Source: Saccoglossus kowalevskii
Taxonomy: Eukaryota; Hemichordata; Enteropneusta; Harrimaniidae
Assembly (NCBI RefSeq): GCF_000003605.2
Contig: NW_003137826.1
Span: 230,315-273,272, forward strand
Length of the DNA stretch: 42,958 nt
Direction of reading: 5' to 3'
Below, piece after piece: positions 20,701 to 30,229 of this stretch. Position 1 is the stretch's first letter. The number at the start of each line of letters is the position of its first letter. The position numbers were made by a program, and so were the translations under genes. A model generated the notes under the pieces. That model had not been told where the DNA came from. It did not search any database and was given only the letters and a program-made list of their open reading frames with translations.

Positions 20701-21027
20701 TTAAGTGTAAATGACTTCACTATAGCCAGAACAACCAAGACTTCAGTATAGATTTAAATAAATTTGACTATAGTTATTCATTTAGTTTACATAGTTTTAT
20801 TTTAGGAAACTTTGTTGGTTTCAAGTACAACCATTGTTAGTGTACTAGTTGCACTGTCTATTTCTCAGAGCTATTTATAGAACTTAAACTTGTCCATGCA
20901 TGCACATAGTTATTAGGTTATTTGGAACAGTAATTGGTTTGTGTTACATTTTAGTTAATCGTCATTCTACATTCTCTATATAGAATATATAATCGTGATT
21001 CAGAAAACAGAACGCATTGGTGAGAGG
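20701..21027 (+). repeat. Partial second LTR copy of the BEL element
   Basis: Matches 17,121-17,582 but lacks about 165 bases (17,350-17,515) and is followed by AACGCATTGGTGAGAG, which equals the sequence after the 5' LTR (17,607-17,622). It therefore contains the LTR-to-leader junction and is not a simple 3' LTR. Confidence 0.65.
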
Positions 21028-21496
21028 ATCACTTCCTGGTGTTATCAATAAATGGTGGCAAACTTATTCACGGTGTCAGCCATTAATTAGGCGATTTACG
21101 GGGCCTCAGAACTCGGAATTTGCTTGTGTATTACAAACGATGTTTTTTTAACGAAAACCATGAAAATACTTCCAAGATTTACAGTGTACTATATTCTATA
21201 TTCTATATTTTAAATATTGGTTACATTATCATATTTGTTGACTATTGTCGGTCACGCCTGTGTGTGGCTTGTGTATGCCAGAGAACGTTGCATACGTATG
21301 GCGGAGACCATGGCATATATACGACAGAGTGCGCGACAGGATTGTAAAAAAGTTGCTGAAAGTGCCTAAATTCCTGTAAGGAATAAAACCTTCCTTGTTA
21401 TTATTCCATTTATTCACTGAACTTATCGACTCATATTGAACAGTTAAGTGCAATAAAAAAACATACAACAGTAAAAAAAGCCATACCAAATTACTA
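21028..21496. other. Unassigned sequence right of the BEL element
   Basis: Holds an AATAAATGGTGGCAA stretch near 21,046 that recalls the leader or primer-binding area of LTR elements, and a short (TATTC)3 run at about 21,191. No coding region recognised. Confidence 0.35.
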
Positions 21497-21783
21497 TACA
21501 TGAGATACGAGATATTTTTTATTTGAAATTTGATTGTATTTTGTGCAAAAAAACGTGTAATTCATGTATTCAGTGTCACAACACAGAAAATGTGGTCACA
21601 AACTAAACTGAATTAATTTTTCTTTGCATGCTATTCATGTATATGTAGACTACGTGTATTGTTATTTTCAAATAGCAAAGAAAATGTTCTTCCATCCATC
21701 TGTAAAAGTATCATTAAACGGTGGCGATGGATCGAATGATTGTATATTGTGTGTCACTGAAATCAACAACGCATTGTCGATGG
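21497..21783 (+). repeat. Direct repeat Z, copy 1
   Basis: About 95% identical to 23,260-23,523 over its length, including TTGTATTTTGTGCAAAAAAA and GCAAAGAAAATGTTCTTCCA and a GGTGGCGATG motif near its right end. Not found in the right arm. Confidence 0.85.
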
Positions 21784-22159
21784 GTCGGTGATTTGGATTG
21801 AATAGAATGAATGGTCAATGTGCCGGTGGCGTTTTGATACTCAGTGCAGAAACAAAATAACACTGATTAATGTGTCGATCAATTCCATGGCAAGCTAAGG
21901 AAGATCGGACGAATACTGGGGCAAATGTGCAGTGAGGCGAAACTGTAGGGCGAACTGACTTATCACCGTAATAAATTATGACTGCGAGTGGGGGGGGGGG
22001 GCTGATAGCCGAACAACATCGGATACTAGAAAAAATCTTCACTACACATTGTTTCATGATCATTACCGACCTTGGTGTGGTGTGTAGTGCGTAATTTCAC
22101 CGGGTATTCGGGTTGGTGCTGTTAACGTCCGCGTTTAAAATTGAAATGTTGCAGGGTTT

Positions 22160-23255
22160 AGCGATACATCCGGGGATGGGAACGATACTAAGCATAAATG
22201 TCGTTGTACCTAACAAACTATTATTTCTTGTAGTTCATGTGTATGACTGACAGGTGTGCATTGTTGTTTTTATTTATATATGCAAATAATATCATTAAAC
22301 TATATTGGAGCCCTGTAACCTGAGCGGTACAATAATTTGTGTTATTGTACTTTGTTTGACCTTTGATTTCTCCACCCGATCAATGAAAACACAAAGCAAA
22401 TAATCGCGGAGCATATATGTCTCAACTTACTATGTAGGAAAAGCCCAATTCAGGTATTTTGTTAAAAAGAAAGTCGGCTAAAATATCGCTTTCGTGTTCA
22501 GAACTACTTTGCCGCCAGGCGCTGTCAGTAACGTATTCGAAATTTGCATAATCAAACGCACCACACGAGCACACTACAATGATACAAATTCTCACTCGAA
22601 CAGACCACCACACCGCTCTCTTATGAATTCTATAAAAACTATCTAGCAAATACATTTGTGCTGTCACGTTATAAATGTGGCCCAAAACAATCGAATATTT
22701 ATAAGACAGCCAAAGTTTGTCAACTTTTCGCAGATATGCAAAACGTCAGTCATCGTTTCACATTTTAGCTGGTAGACAAGATGGATCATGCAAATCATGA
22801 AATAAAAATAAACATAAACCAGGCAGCATGTATTCACTTCACCATATTGAAACTCAGTCTGTTGAAGCCCATAAAACAGATATTTTGATAATATTTGTTA
22901 TATTATATCTATTTATTTCCACGGACAAGTCCTTCTCTAGAATTGTGAAAGATGTAAAAATCGACATTAAACCAAACAAGAATATTAAATAGGATTCACC
23001 TAGGAAATGCTTTTTGAACAATTTATTTATTTACTGCAAATTATGTCTTTCATAAATTAAAATTAAGCCAAACCACCAAAAACAAGACTACACAATTCTT
23101 TCAGTGCATTATACATTTCCCCCAATATTCAATATTCAGGAAACACACCCAGGTCCAATAAACTATCTACTACCAGCTTAATAACACTGTAACACTATGC
23201 CAAATTTGTTATTCATCATCACGATTATTTATCAAATCATGTTGCTGTTCTTGTT
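22160..23255 (+). repeat. Repeat family R, copy 1 (blocks B, C, and truncated D/E)
   Basis: Block B (22,160-22,420) and C (22,420-22,870) recur inverted at 39,890-40,125 and 38,270-38,757. C recurs directly at 23,525-23,826 and 23,963-24,340. The LINE-derived block D is missing here: after CACAATTCTTTCAGTGCATT the sequence jumps to CCCAATATTCAATATTCAGG (block E). C contains CTATAAAAACT (22,629-22,639), a possible TATA box. Confidence 0.8.
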
Positions 23256-23259
23256 GATA

Positions 23260-23826
23260 CGAGATATTCCTAATTTGAAATTTGATTGTATTTTGTGCAA
23301 AAAAACGTGTAAATTCATGTATTCAGTGTCACAACACAGAAAATGTGGTCACAAACTACACTGAATTAATTTTTCTTTGCATGCTATTCATGTATATGTA
23401 GACTACGTGTATTTTTATCTTCAAATAGCAAAGAAAATGTTCTTCCAGACAGCTGTAAAAGTATCATTAAACGGTGGCGATGAATTGAATGACTGTATAT
23501 TGTGTATCACTGAAATCAACAACACAAATTCTCACTCGAACGGACCACTACACCGCTCTCTTATGCATTTATGAATTCTAGAAAAAAATATCTAGCAAAT
23601 ATATTTGTGGTGTCACGTTATAAATGTGGCCCAAAACAGTCGAACCATTATAAGTCAGCCAAAGTTTGTCAACCCTTTGCAGATATGCAAAACGTCTGTC
23701 ATCGTTTCACATTTCAGCTGGTAGACATGATGGATAATGCAAATCATGAAATAAAAAATAAACATAACCAGGCAGCATGTATTCATTTCACCATATTGAA
23801 ACGCAGTTTGTTGAAGCCCAGCAAAA
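23260..23826 (+). repeat. Repeat Z copy 2 joined to part of block C
   Basis: 23,260-23,523 is copy 2 of Z. It is fused directly to the middle of block C (ACAAATTCTCACTCGAACGG onward), without block B, which shows recombination between copies. It ends at CCCAGCAAAATGC. Confidence 0.8.
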
Positions 23827-24339
23827 TGCTTTGATCAATCAACCTTTACGTGTTGAATATACGACTAAGTTGTGGTTCAGTCACGTGGTTTTCCGTCATC
23901 TTTAATTATTGTTTTAATTGATCAATTGATACTTCTAAAACGGTTTTCTCAACGCAATATTGGAGCCATGTAAACTGAGCGGTACAATAATGTTTGTTAT
24001 TGTACTTTGTTTGACCTTAGATTTCTATGAAAACACAAAGCAAAACATCGCAGAGCATATATGTCTCAACTTACTATGTACGAAAATCGCAATTTATGTA
24101 TTGTTAAAAAGAAAGTTGGCTAAAATTTCGCTTTTGTGTTCAGAACTAGTTTGCCACCAGGCGCTGTCAGTGACGTACTTGAAATTTGCATAATCAAACG
24201 CACTACGCGAGTACACTCCAATGATCATATGCAAAATTCTCACTCGTACGGACCATCTCACAGTTTTCTTATGCATTCATAAATTCTATAAAAAGTATCT
24301 AGCAAATATATTTGTGCTGTCACGTTAGAAAATAATATA

Positions 24340-24640
24340 ACATGCAGTAATGACCATAAAATCAACGACCTGCATACTGCTGCCTTGACGACGGAACTCG
24401 TTAATAACCATTGCCGGCATTTTATTGTATATACTAGTAAATCATCGAAGTTCGGAAATACTTAGTTGCCACACCGTGTACATAGCTAGCGCTGATAACC
24501 TGAATATTTTGAATTTCTAATGAGAATTTGTTGACGTCGTATTGAGATAATGCTTCTATTTACTTCATCAAAGTAATTTTAATACTCATCGTGTATCGTA
24601 CATACATGTAGATTTCAATGAATTATTCGTTTAGATCCGA
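24340..24640. other. 300-base segment specific to R copy 3
   Basis: Interrupts block C of copy 3 and has no match in the other copies that I can see. No coding potential. Possibly a small insertion. Confidence 0.4.
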
Positions 24641-25149
24641 TGGTTCATACAATCGAACCATTGTAAACCAGCCAAAGTTTGTCAACCCTTCGAATACATG
24701 CAAAACGTCTGACCCCGGATCACATTTTAGCTGTGAGATCTTATGGTTTATGCAAATCATAAAATAAAAAGTATACATAACCAGGCTGCATGTATTCATT
24801 TCACCATATTGAAACTCTCTTGAAGCCCATAAAACAGACTACGGTAAGTTAAATTTTTTACATCATTCCACCTGTTGATTGTTGTGAAACAATATTATGA
24901 TAATATTTTTTATATTATATCTATTTATATCTATGAACAAGTCCTTCTCTAGAATTGTGATAGATGTAAAAATCGACATGAAACCAAACGAGAATACTAA
25001 TTAGTATTTAGACTCGGAGTTATGTCTTTCATAAATTAAAATAAGTCGACAATTCTTTCAGTGAATTTTTGGATTTATCTAGATTTAATTTATATCGAAA
25101 TGTTGACAGAATCTGTAAAGTTGTTTCATTTTTTCTTTTAATTTAATTG

Positions 25150-25365
25150 GTGAGTCAACCATGTCTGCTACATCATCGGCATGCTAATGAATGGATTGCC
25201 TTCTTTACATACATTCCATCATTTGGATTACAAAATCACAACAGAAAATATGAAAGGATTTAACATACAAACTTGTCTGGTTCCTACATTACAGAAACAA
25301 TAGTTCGTAAGGCCTTCTCTACAGCATAGCCAAGATTCAACATTGGAATACATTAAGCAATACTC
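25150..25365 (-). pseudogene. LINE reverse-transcriptase remnant (R copy 3)
   Basis: The minus strand reads ESWLCCREGLTNYCFCNVGT, RQVCMLNPFIFSV, a stop, and, one frame away, HADDVADMVDSPIK. The GTRQGCMLSPxLFS and FADDVADxxDSP motifs are RT motifs of a non-LTR element unlike the L1/Tx1 copy at 11-15 kb. It is embedded in the R repeat and was duplicated with it. Confidence 0.65.
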
Positions 25366-25700
25366 TTGACTTTTTTCCATTCAGTACTGATGTTATCAAC
25401 TGTATTATAACACTTACGGAAACCCGTTTGTGCCTCTACAATAATGTTTTAATCCGCAACCTATCATAATATGTGTTTGTCTTTACTAATAAACAGTAAC
25501 AAATACCTCTATAAATGTTGAAGTTCAATCTGGAACTTTGTTTAAAAGACATTGTAAATTTTACATTTTCCCAATATTCAATAATTAAGAGACACAACCG
25601 AGTTCAAAATACCGTTGAACAGTTTGCATAAGTAAGGAGCAAGGTTATTAAATGAATGCTTTAAAACTCAAAGTTCTGAAGATTTGTTATGGGAATAGCA

Positions 25701-26400
25701 CTGTACGACACTGGTAGTGCTTCTTGTCCCATTTTTGATTAATGAACCATACAACAACGGCTCCCTAAGAAATTGTCATTAACGAACATGCAGGAGGGAG
25801 TGCTCACAAAAATGTTAACGGACGTTTCATGTTTTTTTTTATTCAGTGTGTGTTTGTATATGCGTCATTTGTAAATAGAAACACTTTCAGTTGTATCGTC
25901 TTTTAGTAACCAGCAAATACACTAATTTATATTACTTAGATATTGCCTAAACTAAACAAGTAAGCTAGACTTCTCGACTATGATTTTGTGTGGGTAGGGT
26001 CATGTCAATGGTGCCCTAAAGATTAGACATTTCGGGAGATATTAAATGCAAATTAGTTTGCTCTTCTTTTTTGGGTGAGTCAAACCAGTTCCATGAAAAT
26101 ATTGTTGGAATGTAAGCATTTGGCAGTGTCCGAAGTACAATGTAACTTGTGGTTTCTTAACAGAGTTGTCTGTAAATCAATAATATTCAAAAATTTCCTT
26201 CATTTAATGGCATTTTAATAAATATACTTTTCACAATTCTGCCCCTATTTTTGTTTATCGTGAATATTTAGGACATTGTACCTGTACTTAAATTATTAGG
26301 TGTACATCTGAACGACCGTTTACAAGAAAATTTGAAACTTGTTTGCATATTTTACTATCACTATGTTTCAATATTGTTTTTCTTCATTTGTTTGTTGTCC
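25701..26400. other. AT-rich sequence between R copies 3 and 4
   Basis: No open frame, no match to the other R copies and no recognised motif. Confidence 0.4.
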
Positions 26401-27290
26401 CTTCCTATACATTCGAAACGTCGTCATCGTTTCACATTTTAACTGGTGGGTCTGATGGATTATAAAATCATGCCCTTCTCTGGAATTGTTTTAGATGTAA
26501 AAATCGACATGAAATTAAACTATTTAGTATTTAGACTAGGAAATGTATTTTTCAACAATTTAATTATTTATTGCAAATTATGTCTTTCATAAAGTAAAAT
26601 AAGTCGACAATTGTTTCAGTGCATTTTTGAATTTATCAAGATTTTCTTTTATATCCAAATAGTGACATAATCTGTTGATTCAGATTTCCCTTTAATTTAA
26701 TGGTGAGTCAACCATGTCTGCTACATCATCGGCATGCTACTGGATGGATTGCCTTCTTTACATACATTCCATCATTTGTATCACAGTTCATATAAATCTC
26801 AACAGAAAATAAGAAAGGATTTAACATGCAAACTTGTCTGGTTCCTACATTACAGCAACAATAGTCCGTAAGGCCTTCTCCACAGCATAGCCAAGATTCG
26901 ACATACTCATAACTCTTTTCCATGTGATATTGACGTTATCTAATGTATTATACTCCCTAACGTAAACCAAAACACGCTTGTGCCTCTACAAAAATGTAGT
27001 AATCTTCAACTCATTAAACTGTTGTTTTGTCTTTACCTTACACAGAAATAAATAGCTTTATAATTTTTAACATCCTGAAACTTTGTTTTGGAAAACATTT
27101 TTTCCAATATTCAATACATCCACGTCCAATATACCGTTGAACGTTTTGTACAAGTAGAAAGCACGGATATTGAATTAATGCTTATAAAGGTTCAGAAGAT
27201 TTATTCAATTACCTTGTAACACTATGCCAACTTTTTGATTCATCATCACGAATATTTATCAAATCATGTTGCTATTCGAGTTGTTGCATT
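26400..27290 (+). repeat. Repeat family R, copy 4 (end of C, D, E)
   Basis: Matches 24,890-25,700 directly, with landmarks ATGTAAAAATCGACATGAAA, GGTGAGTCAACCATGTCTGC and TACATACATTCCATCATTTG. The last 60 bases (TTCATCATCACGAATATTTA, then TCAAATCATGTTGCT) also match 23,210-23,255. Confidence 0.8.
26660..26923 (-). pseudogene. LINE reverse-transcriptase remnant (R copy 4)
   Basis: A 65-codon open frame on the minus strand (26,923-26,726) reads ESWLCCGEGLTDYCCCNVGT, RQVCMLNPFLFSV and NDGMYVKKAIHP. The following HADDVADMVDSP box is read in the neighbouring frame (about 26,700-26,740). Although it looks cysteine-rich, the RT motifs explain it: GTRQGCMLSP and FADD are LINE signatures. The thumb-like LKQLNRF part is degraded here. 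Confidence 0.62.
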
Positions 27291-28150
27291 TTTAAGGTTT
27301 AACGCACGCAGACACTTATATCTGTTTGAAAATTAAAAATGATTTGCGACATTGGTGAGATGAAGTTTTCTCATGGATTTTCAATTCTATCTTTCTATCG
27401 ATTTCTTGATATATACTGAACTAACGACATTGTTTTAAGTACAATAAGCAATTTATTTATGACTTTTTCTGCAATATTGGCTTTCTAAAGATACCATGAA
27501 AAAAAACGAAAAATTTGCGTTTACAGGAAATGGCCAACAAAAATCAATACTCTACAAAGTGTTCAGTATATATGAACAATAAAGTCCTCACCCCCTGATT
27601 GTTCTTCTGATAGATGACGGTTTCGTTCCTAATCCTGGTCTAGCCTAAGCCTATGTCTAGTACTTAATATATTAATGCTGGTCAATATAATAACATTGAA
27701 TGGGTTTAGTGGATGGATTACGATAAATCGCACATTACAATACGACATATTAAACTTTGTCATAATAGGATAAAAATAGTTAAATCTGACTATAACTGGT
27801 TATATTTTAGCAGTATTATACCACAATTTCTTTCTGCTGATTCCAACTACCAGGAGTCAACGCTAGTATTTCAACCCTTCTCACGAAATAAATGGGCATT
27901 GCCAGATAAAATAAAGACAAAATACATAATTAAAAACGTTGGTAGGTGCGTGAAAATTTATGCATGTTTCTCCCCTGTAATTACACTAAATTCTACGCAG
28001 AAGTTGCCACTACTTGTTGACAAAATTCACCCCAAAGGCAATTTTAACTGATCGGTTTGATTCCGAATTCCTTGTGGCAGGAAACTCATCTGTCTGCAGT
28101 GGCCAATTCCGTGTTAATGTTTATGTCTGTAATAACATTAGTGTCGAAGT
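27291..28150. other. Intergenic sequence upstream of the cysteine-rich peptide gene
   Basis: AT-rich. A 112-codon open frame at 27,713-28,051 has no recognisable domain or codon bias that persuades me. The likely core promoter of the next gene lies at its right end. Confidence 0.35.
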
Positions 28151-28157
28151 TATTATG

Positions 28158-28167
28158 TTATAAATTA
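28158..28167 (+). promoter_or_regulatory. Possible TATA box of the cysteine-rich peptide gene
   Basis: TTATAAATTA lies about 55-60 bases before the ATG at 28,219, which would give a 5' UTR of about 30 bases. Alternatively TATTTTAG at 28,200-28,207 is a splice acceptor, and the promoter then lies further upstream. Confidence 0.3.
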
Positions 28168-28218
28168 GTAAAAGTAATTACAATCATATTGTCATATTGT
28201 ATTTTAGATACGCTCAAC

Positions 28219-28290
28219 ATGAATGGAATGATTCTAATTGTAATTCTGTCTCTTGGGAGTCTTGCTCTGCTGAACCCATCTTGTGCTAAG
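28219..28290 (+). CDS. Exon 1: signal peptide of the cysteine-rich precursor
   Basis: Twenty-four codons from ATG at 28,219. The core ILIVILSLGSLALL is strongly hydrophobic and is followed by NPSCAK, a plausible signal-peptidase site after Ala. Donor GTAAGT at 28,291 is a perfect consensus. The frame is open 54 codons further upstream, but this ATG gives the best signal peptide. Confidence 0.68.
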
Positions 28291-29909
28291 GTAAGTATTG
28301 TACAAAAGGGCTTGGAAAAAGCTATTGTAGGACGACCATGATGATGTAAAAATTGTGACATAAACAATTACATATAAAAATCAGTATCGATTTAAATTCA
28401 CTGTCAAAATTATTCCTTGACCTATATAATTTTGTTATTGGCGTATTGTCTCTTATTTTGAATGGGCACTATGACTGACGTCACCAAAGATTCTAGAGTA
28501 CATTACATTTACATTTCAGTTTTTAACAGCATAAACTAACATTAAGATATATTCTACACTGTCTCGTATTTCCATTCAACCACCAATGATGATGGAACAG
28601 TAAAAGTCTGTTCTAAAATCAAATTACTTCAGCATTAAACTACTATTCGGAACAGATACGGTGCAAGAGGAAGGGATATTTGATATATCTATAGATCCCT
28701 AGCTCATTGAGCGTGATTACCATCGTGCACGGGCGGAGCCTAATTAATCAGTTAGGTTTTGAAGTTTGTGTTTAGTCAGCGTGTATTCTTATATTCAGTA
28801 AACTATGATTCAATTACGATACAGCATGAGGTCTGAGTACATGTCATGTTGTAAACTGAGTGTTTGTCTCATTTCGTCTCATATATTAGAATCCCAATGA
28901 AAGCAACTACACATTTACAATTATGAATAAAACAAATTCATAATTACATATAATTTATACACACTAGATGGTGGTTCAGAATTTAATCATTGAAATAAAC
29001 CATTACATTCCAAATGTACACAGTGTGTCCTGTTTATCAACTCCAGAATATACAATTTGTCAACTTAGTTTGTCAATTACCAATTTTATAACATATTTTC
29101 AGTTTACGTGATATTACATGCAACTATTTGTCATTGTTCATTTACAGCCACATGGAAAACTGGATGGTTTTAGAACTTTTGACAGAGTTTTGAGAAGGTA
29201 ATATCAACTTGTTATAACAACAAATTTAGAGAAAAAAACCTCATGAAGAACAAACATGCAAATATTGAAAAGGGAAACTTGAGATTTGGGTTATGGCCAA
29301 CAAATTACTGTTTTCAATAACAGTTATGCAAATGACATGCAGAACAAGATTCAAATGCAAAAATAACAATTTACAAAATCGACTATGATAACCAAACCAC
29401 GTTGGGTGGGAACATGATTTTCGCTGAGTAGAATGTGCTAGTACACGCTTAGCTGGATAATACATGTCAAATGAAAAAAAATCAGATAAAAAGCAATTGG
29501 TTGAAAAAAATAATTTCTGAAACGAGAAGTCTAAATTTTCCATGTGGATATGATGATTATATGCACATTCAAAATTGTTTTCAAATTTAACATTACAAAT
29601 TCAAATTTACTCAATATTTCAATAAATCAAACAATATTTTAGCTGGAGTAGAGTGAAATAGAATGGAATATTAATCCAACAACTACATTCGTTGTGTATT
29701 TGATTATGAATAATAGCATTCTTATAATACTCGTATAATCCTGTTATTCTTGGTGATTGTGCTGTAATTTGTACGATAACAGTTGATATGATTATATTCG
29801 TTCTTGTTGCAGTGATTGGGCGGATACATTGGATCCACAGAAGCGCCTTTGTTGTGATAGACCTCCCTATCAGTGTATCTGCTGCGAATTTGGTGAAGGT
29901 TGCCAATAA
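28219..29909 (+). CDS. Small secreted cysteine-rich peptide precursor, 3 exons (novel)
   Basis: Predicted exons are 28,219-28,290, 29,148-29,197 and 29,813-29,909, with GT-AG introns of 857 and 615 bases and consistent phases (0, then 2). The precursor would be 72 residues: a hydrophobic signal peptide on exon 1, a short polar pro-segment on exon 2 and the start of exon 3, a Lys-Arg processing site, and a 20-residue mature part with six cysteines (CC-6-C-1-CC-5-C) ending two codons after the last Cys. One exon per functional segment is the layout of molluscan venom peptides and of some neuropeptide and defence-peptide genes. An AATAAA follows at 29,937-29,942. I recognise no homologue. Role (hormone, defence or toxin-like) is unknown. 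Confidence 0.68.
29148..29197 (+). CDS. Exon 2: pro-segment of the cysteine-rich precursor
   Basis: Fifty bases between TTTACAG (AG at 29,146-29,147) and donor GTAATA at 29,198. Encodes a polar, basic segment PHGKLDGFRTFDRVLR without cysteines and leaves a split Ser codon. Short size makes it the least certain exon. Confidence 0.58.
29813..29909 (+). CDS. Exon 3: mature cysteine-rich peptide
   Basis: Acceptor AG at 29,811-29,812 after a T-rich tract. Completes the Ser codon, continues with an acidic stretch, a KR dibasic site at about 29,841-29,846, then the six-cysteine segment; TAA at 29,907-29,909. Six Cys in 20 residues would allow three disulfides. Confidence 0.68.
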
Positions 29910-29936
29910 CTGAGATATACTTCATACTAATGATGA

Positions 29937-30033
29937 AATAAATGACACATTGTATGTGATACGATAACCAAAGAATAAGTTTCATTTTTAAATTATTATC
30001 TGCCACAGTGTGTACAGTGTGTGTGTGTGTGCT
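29937..30033 (+). terminator. Poly(A) signal and GT-rich downstream element
   Basis: AATAAA at 29,937-29,942, 28 bases after the stop codon, and a GT repeat at 30,017-30,031 that could serve as the downstream cleavage element. The distance is longer than usual, so cleavage may use another site. Confidence 0.5.
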
Positions 30034-30229
30034 AGTTTGAGTAAGCATATCAGTGATGCAACATAGCTGTAGTGAAGCCATTTCAATTTTTAATAATAGT
30101 TTTCAATTCAAGTTATTTAATGATGAAGAACAAGTTTGTGGAAAATTGTAAAAGGGGACGTCATTGTTTACAGAAATGAAAACAATTTGCATCAATTTTA
30201 AATTTTTAGTTTGTTGATTGTTGTCGGCA

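Larger units (their letters stand above)
16809..21027 (+). mobile_element. Degenerate BEL/Pao LTR retrotransposon, rearranged
   Basis: LTR-like sequence, gag zinc knuckles, an A17-type protease, RT and RNase H lie in order on the + strand, followed by an integrase piece in reverse orientation and a second, partial LTR copy. It interrupts the left arm of the large inverted repeat, since the right arm continues without it. Stops and shifts in every domain show it is dead. The start is inferred from a TGTTACGG LTR-like beginning at 16,809. Confidence 0.78.
23960..25700 (+). repeat. Repeat family R, copy 3 (B end, C, D, E)
   Basis: Starts within block B (GTAAACTGAGCGGTACAATA), runs through C (to about 24,340, and again from 24,640 to 24,840 after a non-matching 300 bases), then D with an RT remnant and E. 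A CTATAAAAAG box lies at 24,286-24,295. The sequence ACGGTAAGTT at about 24,840 looks like a splice donor and is kept as GCGTAAGTAA in the inverted copy. Confidence 0.78.

Noticed and set aside
21990-22001. Run of 12 G as a possible G-quadruplex
   Set aside because: A single uninterrupted G run without further G tracts nearby; ordinary homopolymer.
24150-24175. CTCF-like core CCACCAGGCGCTGTC in block C
   Set aside because: Two bases of the usual core (AGGGGGCGC) are missing, and it recurs only because the block is repeated.
26726-26923. Cysteine-rich 65-codon frame that at first looks like a second secreted peptide
   Set aside because: No signal peptide, and the sequence is a LINE reverse-transcriptase fragment (GTRQ-x-CML-x-P and ADDVADMVDSP motifs), repeated with the surrounding block at 25.2 and 37.8 kb.
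27713-28051. 112-codon open frame upstream of the peptide gene
   Set aside because: No recognised domain, no clear codon bias and no repeat or splice support; may be chance in AT-rich DNA.
28057-28341. Longer 94-codon frame containing the peptide signal exon
   Set aside because: The upstream extension would bury the signal peptide internally and the downstream part reads through a perfect GTAAGT donor. The ATG at 28,219 is the better start.
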